Shown here: positions 8,858 through 17,387 of the stretch, piece by piece
Position numbering within the stretch: position 1 is the stretch's first letter
Layout: the number at the start of each line of letters is the position of its first letter
Assembly (NCBI GenBank): GCA_002433595.1
Contig: DJIL01000031.1
Span: forward strand, 82,122 to 120,501
DNA from: a bacterium UBP8_UBA6595
GTDB lineage: Bacteria > Margulisbacteria > Marinamargulisbacteria > UBA6595
Direction of reading: 5' to 3'
DNA: 38,380 bases
Program-made: the position numbers and the translations under genes
The notes under the pieces: model-generated
What the model saw: only the letters and a program-made list of their open reading frames with translations
Database searches by the model: none
Told to the model about the DNA's origin: nothing

Positions 8858-10438
8858 CTCATCCAAGGTCGCTTTACCGCCAATCATGCGCGCCAGTTCT
8901 GATTTTCGATCCCCTTCTGATAATTCAACGACCTGCCACAGGGAATCGGCATTGGTTTTATTAATATAAAAATGACAATGCGCTTGTTGAGCGACTTGCG
9001 CCAAATGGGTGACACAGAGTACTTGATGGTGTGTTGATAGCACCGCTAGTTTTTGACCAATACCATGACCTGTAATCCCCCCAATGCCGGCATCAATTTC
9101 ATCAAAGACCACCGTTAGAGGGGCATCCGCCTGATTCAAATTGGCACAAATCATCGCCAACAATAAACGAGAGAGTTCACCCCCAGACGCTACCGATGCA
9201 ATGGGTTGCATGGGTTGCCCAGCATTTAGTGATGCTTGAATATGGGCATGCGTTATTCCTAGGGGCCCACACGGTTGTTCAGCTATAACTACACGCACAG
9301 TTGCTCCCATTAAGTCCAGATCATGTACATTGGATTCAATACGCTTACTTAAGTGTTTAGCATGAGTGTTTCGACTAGCATGCAACTGTCGGCCCAGGTC
9401 TATAACCGTTTCATACACGGACTCGCACTCGCTTTGACAGGCTTGATAGCCTGCATCATCGCCGCTAACTAACGCTAGCTGATTACACACTATTTCTAAT
9501 TGTTCCAGCAACGCATCTACGGACTGTGCATTGTATTTTGTTTTGAGCTTAAACATGCAATCTAACCGTGATTCAATTGTATCAATATTGGCATCCAATG
9601 CCCCCATGGATCGCTGTGTGCTCAATACATGATCCACGGATCGCTCAATGAGCGGTATTATGTGCTCACAGGCTTGGTCTACTTGGGATAATGCCTCATT
9701 CGACCGTGTCGTACGTTGAATATCTTGAATGAGTTGACTAACCCTAGCGAGTTGATCGGATACCGCTTGATACACACGCGTTTGCTTGCCCCGATGAGCC
9801 ATTTGCTTTTTAATATCTGCCAAGCGCTCGTCTTCTCCAGGTTCAAAATTATAGGCGGCAATATCATCTCGCTTAAACGTTAAAAATTCGGTTTGTTCTT
9901 GAACCTGTTGAATTTTTTCTTCGTATTGCGCCAATACCCGTCGTTTTTCTTTATATGTTTGCCAAGCAGCTTGGTAATTTTTCATTAGTGTTTGCTCCGA
10001 AGCACTAAACTGTTTATCTACCAAATCCAACGCCATCGCGTCGGTAAACGTTGCCGCAGTGTGCTGGCCAATAATAACCGCTATATGCGGGGCCAAGTCT
10101 CGAACTGTTTTTAATGGAACGGTTTGGCCATTGACCTGAATACGACCGGTTTTCCCGCGTGTTAAGACTCGTCGAATAATACATTGCCCATCGGACACAT
10201 ATTTAACCCACGCTTCCGGAGGCGCCGCCCACTCAAACACGCCTTCCAAAACAGCTGTCTCACAGCCAGTTCGAATCCATTTATCTGATCCTGTTTTACC
10301 CAACAACAATGCCAAGGCGTCTACAACAATTGACTTCCCCGCACCCGTTTCTCCTGTTAATACAGTAAACCCGTCTCCATAGGCAAGTTCGCACGACTCA
10401 ATAATAACAAAGTCTTGAATCCGCAAATAGCTTAACAT
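8849..10438 (-). CDS. recN: DNA repair protein RecN
   Basis: SMC-like ATPase that helps hold broken DNA ends during recombinational repair. The chosen ATG at 10438 gives MLSYLRIQDFVIIE, the typical RecN N-terminus; twelve more codons upstream are open but belong to nth sequence. Walker A is GETGAGKSI near residue 31. A central coiled-coil region spans roughly 150-370. Near the C-terminus the ABC signature region is SGGELSRLLLAM and Walker B is LTVVFDEIDAGIGG. At 529 residues it is somewhat shorter than the usual 550-560, mainly in the coiled coil. It overlaps the nth stop by seven bases and forms an operon with nth and xth. Confidence 0.95.
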   Translation of the reverse strand: MLSYLRIQDFVIIESCELAYGDGFTVLTGETGAGKSIVVDALALLLGKTGSDKWIRTGCETAVLEGVFEWAAPPEAWVKYVSDGQCIIRRVLTRGKTGRIQVNGQTVPLKTVRDLAPHIAVIIGQHTAATFTDAMALDLVDKQFSASEQTLMKNYQAAWQTYKEKRRVLAQYEEKIQQVQEQTEFLTFKRDDIAAYNFEPGEDERLADIKKQMAHRGKQTRVYQAVSDQLARVSQLIQDIQRTTRSNEALSQVDQACEHIIPLIERSVDHVLSTQRSMGALDANIDTIESRLDCMFKLKTKYNAQSVDALLEQLEIVCNQLALVSGDDAGYQACQSECESVYETVIDLGRQLHASRNTHAKHLSKRIESNVHDLDLMGATVRVVIAEQPCGPLGITHAHIQASLNAGQPMQPIASVASGGELSRLLLAMICANLNQADAPLTVVFDEIDAGIGGITGHGIGQKLAVLSTHHQVLCVTHLAQVAQQAHCHFYINKTNADSLWQVVELSEGDRKSELARMIGGKATLDELL

Positions 10439-11061
10439 GTCAACTCTGATGGACATTGTTGAGCAATAATGCATGTTTCACACGCTGGCCGTCGTGCCAT
10501 GCAAAATGTGCGCCCGTGAAAAATAAGCAATGTTGATAGATGACTCCACAAAGCCTTCGGCCAATCAGCTTTTAACCGATGCTCAATTCGAACCGGATCG
10601 GTATCGCCATGAAACCCCAATCGACGTGAGACTCGCGCTACGTGAGTATCCACGGCAATGCCGGGCTGTTTAAACCATTGAGACATCACCACATTAGCCG
10701 TTTTTCGCCCGACACCCGGTAACTGCACCATGGCATCTAAGGTATCGGGGACCTGACCGCCAAAGTTGGACACTATACTATGGGCCGCCGCTTGAATATG
10801 TTTGGCTTTATTATTAAAAAAGTTAATGGATTGAATATACACTTTAATAGCATCGAGCGAGGCATTAGCCAGAGCTTCTGGTGTGGGGTACGCCTCAAAC
10901 AATGCCGGCGTGACTTGATTAATACGGTTATCGGTGCACTGGGCAGACAAAATAACCGCAATAAGCAACTCGTACGCATTGCGATGGGTTAAAAATGCCT
11001 GATCGGGTGGATAATAATCAGCCAAAATTGGATAAATACTATCCACCAACGGAGCGGTCAT
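10432..11061 (-). CDS. nth: Endonuclease III (Nth), DNA glycosylase/AP lyase
   Basis: Removes oxidised pyrimidines and cuts the abasic strand in base excision repair. With the ATG at 11061 the protein has 209 residues. The helix-hairpin-helix is LPGVGRKTANVV, with catalytic Lys120, and Asp138 lies in AVDTHVARVSRRLG, the same numbers as in E. coli. The C-terminal [4Fe-4S] site has perfect C-x6-C-x2-C-x5-C spacing (C187, C194, C197, C203). The start overlaps the xth stop (ATGA), so the glycosylase and AP endonuclease of one pathway are translated together. An upstream ATG in the same frame lies within xth and is less likely. Confidence 0.96.
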   Translation of the reverse strand: MTAPLVDSIYPILADYYPPDQAFLTHRNAYELLIAVILSAQCTDNRINQVTPALFEAYPTPEALANASLDAIKVYIQSINFFNNKAKHIQAAAHSIVSNFGGQVPDTLDAMVQLPGVGRKTANVVMSQWFKQPGIAVDTHVARVSRRLGFHGDTDPVRIEHRLKADWPKALWSHLSTLLIFHGRTFCMARRPACETCIIAQQCPSELTC

Positions 11062-11825
11062 GCCAAGGTAATGCCTACCGGGCAATGATCCGACCCCAAG
11101 ACTGTCGATTGAATAAACGCATCGGTTAGGCGAGGCTTCAGATCTGGCGTAATAAACACATAATCAATACGCCACCCAATATTGCGTCGACGAGCCGCTG
11201 CGCGATACGTCCACCAGGTATAGTGATCGGGCTCTTGGTTAAATGACCGAAATGTATCAATATAGCCTTCTAAAACAATGCGATCCATCCATTCTCGTTC
11301 AATGGGTAAAAACCCAGATATCCCTGAATTTTCCTTGGGGTTTGCTAAGTCAATCGCCGTATGCGCTGTATTATAATCCCCCATAATAATTAGCGATTGG
11401 CCTTGGGCTCTTAAATCCCGACAATACGCAAAAAAATGATCATAAAAGTCCAGTTTATACTGCAAGCGCTCGTCATTTTTTTGACCATTGGGGAAATAGA
11501 CTCCTAACACGGTGTAATCCGAATATATAGCGCTCATAACTCGTGCTTCGGAATCAAACTTTGAGTTACCAAAGCCTTTAATAACAGTTATAGGATTGGT
11601 CTTGCTAAATAAGGCTGTCCCACTATAGCCTTTTTTTTCAGCGCCTTCCCACGCAGTATGATACCCGATTGGGTTTAAAATTGTGTCATCCAAAACATCG
11701 GGGTGAGCTTTAGTTTCTTGCAACACTAGCACATCCGGTTCGGTTTCTTGTAAATACGTCAAAAACCCTTTTTTGACACACGCTCGAATTCCATTAACAT
11801 TCCACGATACTAGCGTTGTTGGCAT
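11058..11825 (-). CDS. xth: Exodeoxyribonuclease III / AP endonuclease (Xth)
   Basis: Cuts DNA 5' to abasic sites and has 3'-5' exonuclease activity. The 255 residues carry the exonuclease-endonuclease-phosphatase fold motifs in order: SWNVNGIRA at the N-terminus, LQETKA with the metal-binding Glu, GDYNTAHTAID, the RRNIGWRIDYVF region and the terminal GSDHCPVGI with the catalytic Asp-His. It is the first gene of xth-nth-recN, a DNA repair operon. A promoter (TAGACT-N18-TATCAT) ends six bases before the ATG, with no Shine-Dalgarno visible. Confidence 0.95.
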   Translation of the reverse strand: MPTTLVSWNVNGIRACVKKGFLTYLQETEPDVLVLQETKAHPDVLDDTILNPIGYHTAWEGAEKKGYSGTALFSKTNPITVIKGFGNSKFDSEARVMSAIYSDYTVLGVYFPNGQKNDERLQYKLDFYDHFFAYCRDLRAQGQSLIIMGDYNTAHTAIDLANPKENSGISGFLPIEREWMDRIVLEGYIDTFRSFNQEPDHYTWWTYRAAARRRNIGWRIDYVFITPDLKPRLTDAFIQSTVLGSDHCPVGITLA

Positions 11826-11831
11826 ATTAAT

Positions 11832-11861
11832 ATGATAGACGGTTTATAGACTATTAGTCTA
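11832..11861 (-). promoter_or_regulatory. xth operon promoter, TAGACT-N18-TATCAT
   Basis: On the minus strand TAGACT (11861-11856) is followed after 18 bases by TATCAT (11837-11832), which ends six bases before the xth ATG. The -35 hexamer is the same as in the tRNA-Thr promoter about 240 bases away. The -35 half is embedded in an 8-base inverted repeat. Confidence 0.45.
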
Positions 11862-11863
11862 TA
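11845..11863. repeat. Perfect 8-bp inverted repeat TATAGACT-ATT-AGTCTATA over the xth promoter
   Basis: TATAGACT at 11845-11852 and AGTCTATA at 11856-11863 are perfect reverse complements around a 3-base centre. The right half contains the presumed -35 of xth, so it may be an operator for a dimeric repressor. A shorter version (ATAGACT/AGTCTAT, 14-base spacer, 12086-12113) overlaps the tRNA-Thr promoter. No regulator is named. Confidence 0.4.
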
Positions 11864-11896
11864 CGCATGTCGTAAAAACAACGGGTTTAAGTGGCA

Positions 11897-12028
11897 CTAC
11901 TCGCCTTGATACGTATTGCTATAGTTATCTTGATTCAAATAATCAGCCAATTCATCGTCTAGCCACCCAATTCAAAAACAGAAAAAAACTGGCATTATAG
12001 TAAGTCTAGAACTGAGTTTTTTGCTCAT
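11897..12028 (-). other. Possible broken mini-ORF with in-frame TGA in the xth-tRNA gap
   Basis: Within the 308-base gap 11826-12133, a minus-strand ATG at 12028 opens 18 codons (MSKKLSSRLTIMPVFFCF), then TGA at 11974-11972. The same frame continues for 24 codons with a protein-like acidic tail (GWLDDELADYLNQDNYSN...) to TAG at 11897. There is no good Shine-Dalgarno and no -10 near the ATG. It could be a decayed small gene or chance. Apart from this and the promoters, nothing else is seen in the gap. Confidence 0.2.
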
Positions 12029-12086
12029 TTGGAATCAATGTGTCCCCCAACGTATAAACCAGTAACACGTCGTTTAATCCCTGTCA

Positions 12087-12116
12087 TAGACTTTTTAATA
12101 ACGACTAGTCTATACT
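12087..12116 (+). promoter_or_regulatory. tRNA-Thr promoter, TAGACT-N18-TATACT
   Basis: TAGACT at 12087-12092 and TATACT at 12111-12116 with an 18-base spacer, 17 bases before the mature tRNA 5' end. This leaves room for a short leader removed by RNase P. Confidence 0.5.
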
Positions 12117-12133
12117 ATTAACAACTGGATGTC

Positions 12134-12209
<76 letters not shown>

Positions 12210-12210
12210 G

Positions 12211-12216
12211 TATACT
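12211..12216 (+). promoter_or_regulatory. -10 element (TATACT) of dusB directly after the tRNA CCA
   Basis: TATACT begins one base after the encoded CCA of tRNA-Thr and ends nine bases before the dusB ATG. The matching -35 position falls on TTCAAC in the tRNA T-loop, so either that sequence serves a second role or dusB is also read from the tRNA promoter. There is no Shine-Dalgarno. Confidence 0.45.
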
Positions 12217-12225
12217 ATATAACCT

Positions 12226-13185
12226 ATGAGCGGATCATCATTTTGGAAAGAATTCCCCAAACCTATTGTGGCTTTAGCCCCCATGGAAGGTTATTCTGAT
12301 AGTGCGTTTCGCCAAGTATGTAAATCAGTCAATCCATCAATTGTTACCTATACTGAATTCACATCAGCGGATGGCCTACACCATAGTCCGGATCGGGTAA
12401 GAAAAAAGCTGCAATTCAAACCCACGGAAAGCCCCGTTATTGCTCAAATATTTGGCAAGCATCCTGAAACATTTGTTAGTGCGGCAAAACTAATCGAGGA
12501 CATGGGTTTTTCTGGCATTGATCTAAATATGGGGTGCCCCGCTAAAAAAGTGGTTAAATCCGAGCATGGGGTTGCCTTACGAAAAAACCACGATCTTGCC
12601 TTTAAACTAATTGAGTCTGTTGTTAAAGCGACAGCCCTGCCCGTTAGCGTAAAAAGTCGATTGGGATGGGAAGATTCTAGTGATTTAGAAGCCTTCTGCC
12701 TCGGTGCTGAATCCGCCGGCGCTAGTATGATTGCTATTCATGCGAGAACGTATACACAGCCTTATAAAGTGGCTGCTCAATGGTCCCCTTTGTATCAATT
12801 AAAAGACAAGTTATCGATACCCTTATTAGGAAATGGGGGGCTTTCTGGACTGGCCGATGGCTATAGTAAGATTGAAAATTTAGATGGATTTCTAATTGGT
12901 CAAGCGGCAATGGGCAACCCTTGGGTATTTTCAGAATCAAATCCCTCGCCCAATTTTCATGAAAAAATCCCAATAATTAAAGCCCACGCCCAATATCTAA
13001 TTGAAGACAAAGGGGAACCGGTGGGATGCCGTGAAATTCGAAAGCATTTGGTTACCTACTGCAAACTAATTCCCAATGCCCGCCAATGGCGCAGCGAGTT
13101 GGTCCACGTGGAATCCCTAGATGCCATTCAATCTATTTTGGATCGTATGGCCCTCACGTTGTCACAATCATTGCCTATAGACTAA
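12226..13185 (+). CDS. dus: tRNA-dihydrouridine synthase (Dus family)
   Basis: FMN enzyme that reduces uridines in the D-loop of tRNAs. The 319-residue TIM-barrel protein starts with the FMN-binding strand (VALAPMEGYSDSAFR). It has the catalytic cysteine in NMGCPAKKVVKSEHG, the VSVKSRLGWEDS strand, the IHARTYTQPYKVAAQW histidine-arginine motif and GNGGLSG near the phosphate site, then a C-terminal helical domain. It resembles DusB/DusC proteins, but the usual GxGxALL after the cysteine is altered to EHGVALR, so the exact subgroup and target position are uncertain. It follows a tRNA gene and seems to have its own -10. Confidence 0.9.
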   Translation: MSGSSFWKEFPKPIVALAPMEGYSDSAFRQVCKSVNPSIVTYTEFTSADGLHHSPDRVRKKLQFKPTESPVIAQIFGKHPETFVSAAKLIEDMGFSGIDLNMGCPAKKVVKSEHGVALRKNHDLAFKLIESVVKATALPVSVKSRLGWEDSSDLEAFCLGAESAGASMIAIHARTYTQPYKVAAQWSPLYQLKDKLSIPLLGNGGLSGLADGYSKIENLDGFLIGQAAMGNPWVFSESNPSPNFHEKIPIIKAHAQYLIEDKGEPVGCREIRKHLVTYCKLIPNARQWRSELVHVESLDAIQSILDRMALTLSQSLPID

Positions 13186-13252
13186 GCGCCTAACACCCCA
13201 ATGTTTAAAATCAGCTAAAGGGGGGCATTACACTTGTGTTTGACTATAAACT

Positions 13253-13522
13253 ATGGAGCTCCCCACACCTATGACTATTCAAAACGTTAAGGCTTACAGC
13301 CTTTTTACATTCGTTGTTGCATCCGCATCAATTACTAGTTTAGATTCTTTATCGACTCATTTAATCGCAATGCGTTTAATCGAAAAACCCGCGCTACGTA
13401 TGGCCGTTGTCGGCACATACAATGACCCTTTTAAGAACGAAAACCTCGGGGCCTATTTTCATGCCATTCATTCTGAACAATATAACGGGGCCTATCAAGT
13501 CAGTGTTCAAGCCTCATTTTAA
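13253..13522 (+). CDS. Hypothetical protein (up to 89 aa)
   Basis: Not recognised. It encodes 89 residues from the ATG at 13253, or 83 from the ATG at 13271. The second is possible because GGAG lies 12 bases upstream of it. The N-terminal third has a mildly hydrophobic stretch (YSLFTFVVASASITSL) that could be a weak signal or a buried helix. The C-terminus ends in an alternating pattern (AYQVSVQASF), which might be a terminal beta strand. It stands alone after dusB and converges with the desulfurase gene with only three bases between stops. Coding is likely but unproven. Confidence 0.5.
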   Translation: MELPTPMTIQNVKAYSLFTFVVASASITSLDSLSTHLIAMRLIEKPALRMAVVGTYNDPFKNENLGAYFHAIHSEQYNGAYQVSVQASF

Positions 13523-13525
13523 TTG

Positions 13526-14635
13526 TTAATTCCTCACTTGCATCATTTGACGAATGGCTGTTGCAAAAGCTGTGATATCATCCGCCGTCGTACACGGCCC
13601 AAAACTAACACGAATCGCCGATTGTATGCGTTCTAGATTATTCGGAAACATGGCCGAAATAACCGGAGACAGCTGCATGCTGCCCGTGGAACATGCCGAA
13701 CCAGCCGCTATCGCAATCCCTTGCAAATCCATAGCCATTACCACCGTGTGCGCATCATGACCCAACAGGCTAAAATTTAGAATATGAGGCATCGCTGATT
13801 CTGGCGTATTCCATATAATTTGACCGGAGTTTAATTGATCCCGCAATTGGGCATTTAATGTCTGGTAATGGGCGCTTATTAAATCCTGTTGGGAAACAAG
13901 GTGGGTCAATGCATACCCCAAACCCGCAATAGCCCATACATTTTCAGTACCGGCCCGAACCCCGTGCTCTTGATGCCCGCCTGTGATCCATGGCGTTAAT
14001 AAAACCTGACGCATGCACAGCACAGCACACCCTTTAGGGGCTCCCAACTTGTGCCCCGAAAAAACTAAATAATTATAATCCAAATCAGGAATAGGCTGTT
14101 TTCCTACCCACTGAACGGCATCCGTATGTACCGGAACATTATGCTGTTTGGCTACATTAATGACGGCATCAAGGGGTTGGTTAATCCCTGTTTCGTTATT
14201 GGTCATCATAACGGATATAAGCGCAGTATTAGGGGTTATTAATTGCGACAAAGCCTCAATATCCACAACGCCTGTAGGCAAAACAGGAATAATCTGCACA
14301 TCCACCCCATCATCTGCTAATGCCGCTGCTGTTGCCCGCACACAGGCATGCTCTATTGCACTCACTAAAATACGACAAGCGCCCGATTGCCGCGCAACCG
14401 TACGCAACACATAATTGTTGGCTTCTGTCGCTGATGAAAAAAAGACCCCTGTGCAATCGCCGCCCACATGATGTTGAATGTGATGCCGAACACTTTCAAT
14501 TGTTTCTTTACTATCTTGCCCCAAGCTATGCATACTTGAGGGATTGCCATATACCTGAAGCGCACGGGTTACTTTGGGAAGAATGGCTGAAATAATAGGT
14601 GTCGCTGAACTGTGGTCCAAATAAATACGTGTCAT
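13526..14635 (-). CDS. Cysteine desulfurase, NifS/IscS type
   Basis: PLP enzyme that takes sulfur from cysteine to form an enzyme persulfide for Fe-S clusters, tRNA thiolation and similar uses. The ATG at 14635 gives 369 residues starting MTRIYLDHSSATP, as in the family. The PLP lysine is K196 in VFSGHKLGAPKG, and the active-site cysteine C315 lies in AAGSACSTGSM. This Ser-Ala-Cys loop is the class I (IscS/NifS) form. It is the last gene of the rpmE-prfA-prmC operon and its start overlaps the preceding stop (TAATG). No scaffold protein or tRNA thiolase gene lies next to it, so the acceptor is unknown. Confidence 0.93.
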   Translation of the reverse strand: MTRIYLDHSSATPIISAILPKVTRALQVYGNPSSMHSLGQDSKETIESVRHHIQHHVGGDCTGVFFSSATEANNYVLRTVARQSGACRILVSAIEHACVRATAAALADDGVDVQIIPVLPTGVVDIEALSQLITPNTALISVMMTNNETGINQPLDAVINVAKQHNVPVHTDAVQWVGKQPIPDLDYNYLVFSGHKLGAPKGCAVLCMRQVLLTPWITGGHQEHGVRAGTENVWAIAGLGYALTHLVSQQDLISAHYQTLNAQLRDQLNSGQIIWNTPESAMPHILNFSLLGHDAHTVVMAMDLQGIAIAAGSACSTGSMQLSPVISAMFPNNLERIQSAIRVSFGPCTTADDITAFATAIRQMMQVRN

Positions 14636-15534
14636 TAGGGTTGAATAGCCGCTAGTTGATGCACACACCGATCCACAATATCTAAGCGTGTTTGCACCAA
14701 TGCATCTGCTGTTTGGGTCAATTGTTTCAGCACCGGGGGCCGATAAAGGGAATCACTGGCAATTAATTGCAAGGCATGGGTACATTGTCCCCATAAATCA
14801 GCATACCGATTATGTTGCTTTAAAAAGAATTGATAAAATACTGAGTTTTTTTTCATAGCGACCATCAATCCCTCAGAAATAGGTTCAAAAACAGCCGACA
14901 ATGTGCATATATCATGATCCCATTCTACAGATATTTTATCAGGAACGTATGTGGAAACACGGGTATAAAACTGATTTAATGCTGGCAAGGGTAATGCGTT
15001 TAGAATTAAAAAATAGTCGGTTATTTGCAATTCGGTCCAGGTGTTGTGTTTTACAGCGTATTGCACCCGCATAGACTGCGTTTGCATGTGAGTCATTTGT
15101 GATTGATCATGGACCAATTGATAGTACAAACGCCGACACCATTGCTGAATTGAGGGGCGTGTTGATTGCCCAAATACATGCGTTAACCACTGATTAAAGC
15201 ACCGATCCCAATTGGTATCCCAAACTCCAATACAATTGGTCAAACAGACACCATTCACGGTTACCTTAAATTGATCCGCGGATACCGACAATCCTTGCAC
15301 AAAACTAGCCCGCGTATCAACCGCTAATACGCTGACAAATACCAATGTTTGCATCCAAGCAATCGCAATAGAATCGCACTGCTGATTCACTTCTGCAATT
15401 GTCATGGGTTCGTTGCCCCATTGAATGATTCGCTTTAATTGACGAAATGTATCCGATTGTATATCCCACACCGGCGCACATTGAGCCGCTAATATTGGAA
15501 TAGCTGTATAAATCGATACAAATGGTGTACTCAT
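14635..15534 (-). CDS. Hypothetical protein (299 aa) between prmC and the desulfurase gene
   Basis: Not recognised. It is a soluble-looking protein of 299 residues, with many Gln, Trp and Cys, no transmembrane helix, no P-loop and no obvious catalytic motif. Two features stand out: a Trp/Cys-rich middle (GVWDTNWDRCFNQWLTHVFG, about residues 102-121) and a helical C-terminal third. It overlaps prmC by four bases (ATGA) and the desulfurase by one, so it is firmly embedded in the operon and must be translated with both. A link to translation termination or to sulfur transfer could be imagined, but nothing in the sequence decides it. Confidence 0.75.
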   Translation of the reverse strand: MSTPFVSIYTAIPILAAQCAPVWDIQSDTFRQLKRIIQWGNEPMTIAEVNQQCDSIAIAWMQTLVFVSVLAVDTRASFVQGLSVSADQFKVTVNGVCLTNCIGVWDTNWDRCFNQWLTHVFGQSTRPSIQQWCRRLYYQLVHDQSQMTHMQTQSMRVQYAVKHNTWTELQITDYFLILNALPLPALNQFYTRVSTYVPDKISVEWDHDICTLSAVFEPISEGLMVAMKKNSVFYQFFLKQHNRYADLWGQCTHALQLIASDSLYRPPVLKQLTQTADALVQTRLDIVDRCVHQLAAIQP

Positions 15535-16304
15535 GTTAATTGCCCCAATGCATACCGATCCTGTCCGGACAAATCGGAATTAATTTGTATATGTTTGTAC
15601 CCATAGTATGTCATCATATCACGCACTCGCTGTCCTTGATCATACCCAATTTCCAATGCAAAAAACAATTGCTGATGCTCAGCGCTAGCCATATTCATTA
15701 AAAACTTTTGAATCCATGCCAGGCCGCCATCGCCGCCATCCAAGGCTATTCTAGGCTCATAGTTTTGTACCGTTTTTGCTAACGCCGAATCTTGCATATT
15801 CACATACGGTGGATTTGAAATAATTAACCCCGATTGAATCATTGAGCCCGAAGCAATGGCTTCAAAAACATCTTGGCGATATAGTGTAACGGTTTCAGAG
15901 TCAAGTTTTTGACAATTTCTTTGTGCCGTTTGGTAAGCAATGGGGCTAATATCCCACCCACAAATACTCGCGTTTGGAAATCGACGCGCCATTTCCAATG
16001 CAATACACCCGGTGCCATACCCCACATCCGCAATATGCGTGACCGATACCGCTCCAATATAGGTACAGGCCGCTTGCACCAGACCTTCTGTTTCTGGCCG
16101 TGGAATAAGAACACCAGGCGCTACAAATACGAGCCGGTCAAAAAATGGAGCATCGCCTAATAAGTACGCGACTGGCATCCCTTCATGATATTGTTGGACA
16201 GCTGCCTCGTACGATAAATCCGCTCGACGTGTGCCAGTTGGTGCACGCCCCTGCAAAAAATACGCATCGATTAACGCTAAATCTTGATAACTATTGGGAT
16301 CCAA
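15531..16304 (-). CDS. prmC: Release factor glutamine methyltransferase (PrmC/HemK)
   Basis: Methylates the glutamine of the GGQ motif in peptide chain release factors, using S-adenosylmethionine. The 257-residue protein has LIPRPETEGLV, the SAM-binding loop DVGYGTGCIAL and the diagnostic NPPY motif (SNPPYVN), which holds the substrate glutamine. The start is TTG at 16304, because the same frame meets the prfA stop one codon upstream; AAGGG lies about seven bases before it. The N-terminal helical domain is about 20 residues shorter than in E. coli. It directly follows prfA, its substrate gene, in the same reading frame. Confidence 0.94.
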   Translation of the reverse strand: MDPNSYQDLALIDAYFLQGRAPTGTRRADLSYEAAVQQYHEGMPVAYLLGDAPFFDRLVFVAPGVLIPRPETEGLVQAACTYIGAVSVTHIADVGYGTGCIALEMARRFPNASICGWDISPIAYQTAQRNCQKLDSETVTLYRQDVFEAIASGSMIQSGLIISNPPYVNMQDSALAKTVQNYEPRIALDGGDGGLAWIQKFLMNMASAEHQQLFFALEIGYDQGQRVRDMMTYYGYKHIQINSDLSGQDRYALGQLT

Positions 16305-16307
16305 CCG

Positions 16308-17375
16308 TTACCCTTTTTCTAAACGTGCCAATTGATCCGCTTGGTGCAGGGCATCAATCACTATATTTAATTTATCCCCACTTAAAATATCGGCCAAACA
16401 ATGTACGGTAAGTCCAATGCGATGATCCGTTACACGCCCCTGTGGAAAGTTATACGTACGAATTTTTTCAGACCGATCCCCACTCCCTACCAATTGACGA
16501 CGCATTGAATCAACGGAATCATTGGCCTGCTGCTGGTAAAAATCGTAAAGCCTTGATTTTAACAATCGTAACGCTTTTTCTTTATTTTGAAATTGCGACC
16601 GCTCATCTTGACACGCGACTGCGGTCCCTGTGGGAATATGTGTAATTCGAACGGCTGAATCTGTTTTATTCACGTGCTGCCCCCCGGCACCCGATGCCCG
16701 ATACGTATCCACACGCAAATCTTTGGGGTTCAAGGTTACGTCCACATCATCGGCTTCGGGCAAGACTGCAACACTAACTGCTGAGGTATGAATGCGGCCA
16801 GATGCCTCTGTATTGGGTACCCGCTGGACACGATGCACCCCACTTTCAAATTTTAAAGCCTGGAAAACCCCATCGCCTGACACCATGACTACCGCCTCTT
16901 TAGTCCCGCCTAATTCAGTAATATTATGATCTACAACGGACCATGTCCACGCATTTTTTTCGGCATAACGCTGGTACATACGGTACAAGTCATTCGCAAA
17001 TAATGCCGCCTCGTCACCCCCTGTACCCCCCCGAATCTCCAAAACTGCATTTTTTTGATCATCCGGGTTTTTAGGCAACAAAAACATATTAAGGGCAACC
17101 TCTAACGCTTTAATTTCAGGAATCAACCCATCAATTTCATCTTGAGCCATATCCGATAACTCAGGGTCATTCAGCATTGTTTGGGCCTGCGCTTTTTGAT
17201 CCAGTGCTGTTTTTAGCTTTCGATAGTCGTTAATCCCAGGCTTTAACTGAGAATAATCTCGATTCAAAGCTTCGTATCGCTTTAAATCTTGTGTAACCGA
17301 CGGGTCACTTAGCTGGCGCTCGATATCTAAAAATCGACGTTCAACATCTTCCAGCTTATCCAAAAACCCGTTCAT
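16308..17375 (-). CDS. prfA: Peptide chain release factor 1 (PrfA)
   Basis: Recognises UAA and UAG stop codons and triggers peptide release. The 355 residues match RF1 throughout: an N-terminal helical domain, the GGTGGDEAALFA segment, RVQRVPNTEASGRIHTSA, and the catalytic GGQ loop in ASGAGGQHVNKTDSA. The stop-codon reading region lies just before that loop. The gene itself ends with TAA, a codon RF1 reads. It is second in rpmE-prfA-prmC, twelve bases after rpmE, a common grouping. Confidence 0.97.
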   Translation of the reverse strand: MNGFLDKLEDVERRFLDIERQLSDPSVTQDLKRYEALNRDYSQLKPGINDYRKLKTALDQKAQAQTMLNDPELSDMAQDEIDGLIPEIKALEVALNMFLLPKNPDDQKNAVLEIRGGTGGDEAALFANDLYRMYQRYAEKNAWTWSVVDHNITELGGTKEAVVMVSGDGVFQALKFESGVHRVQRVPNTEASGRIHTSAVSVAVLPEADDVDVTLNPKDLRVDTYRASGAGGQHVNKTDSAVRITHIPTGTAVACQDERSQFQNKEKALRLLKSRLYDFYQQQANDSVDSMRRQLVGSGDRSEKIRTYNFPQGRVTDHRIGLTVHCLADILSGDKLNIVIDALHQADQLARLEKG

Positions 17376-17387
17376 ACCAGCAATCGC

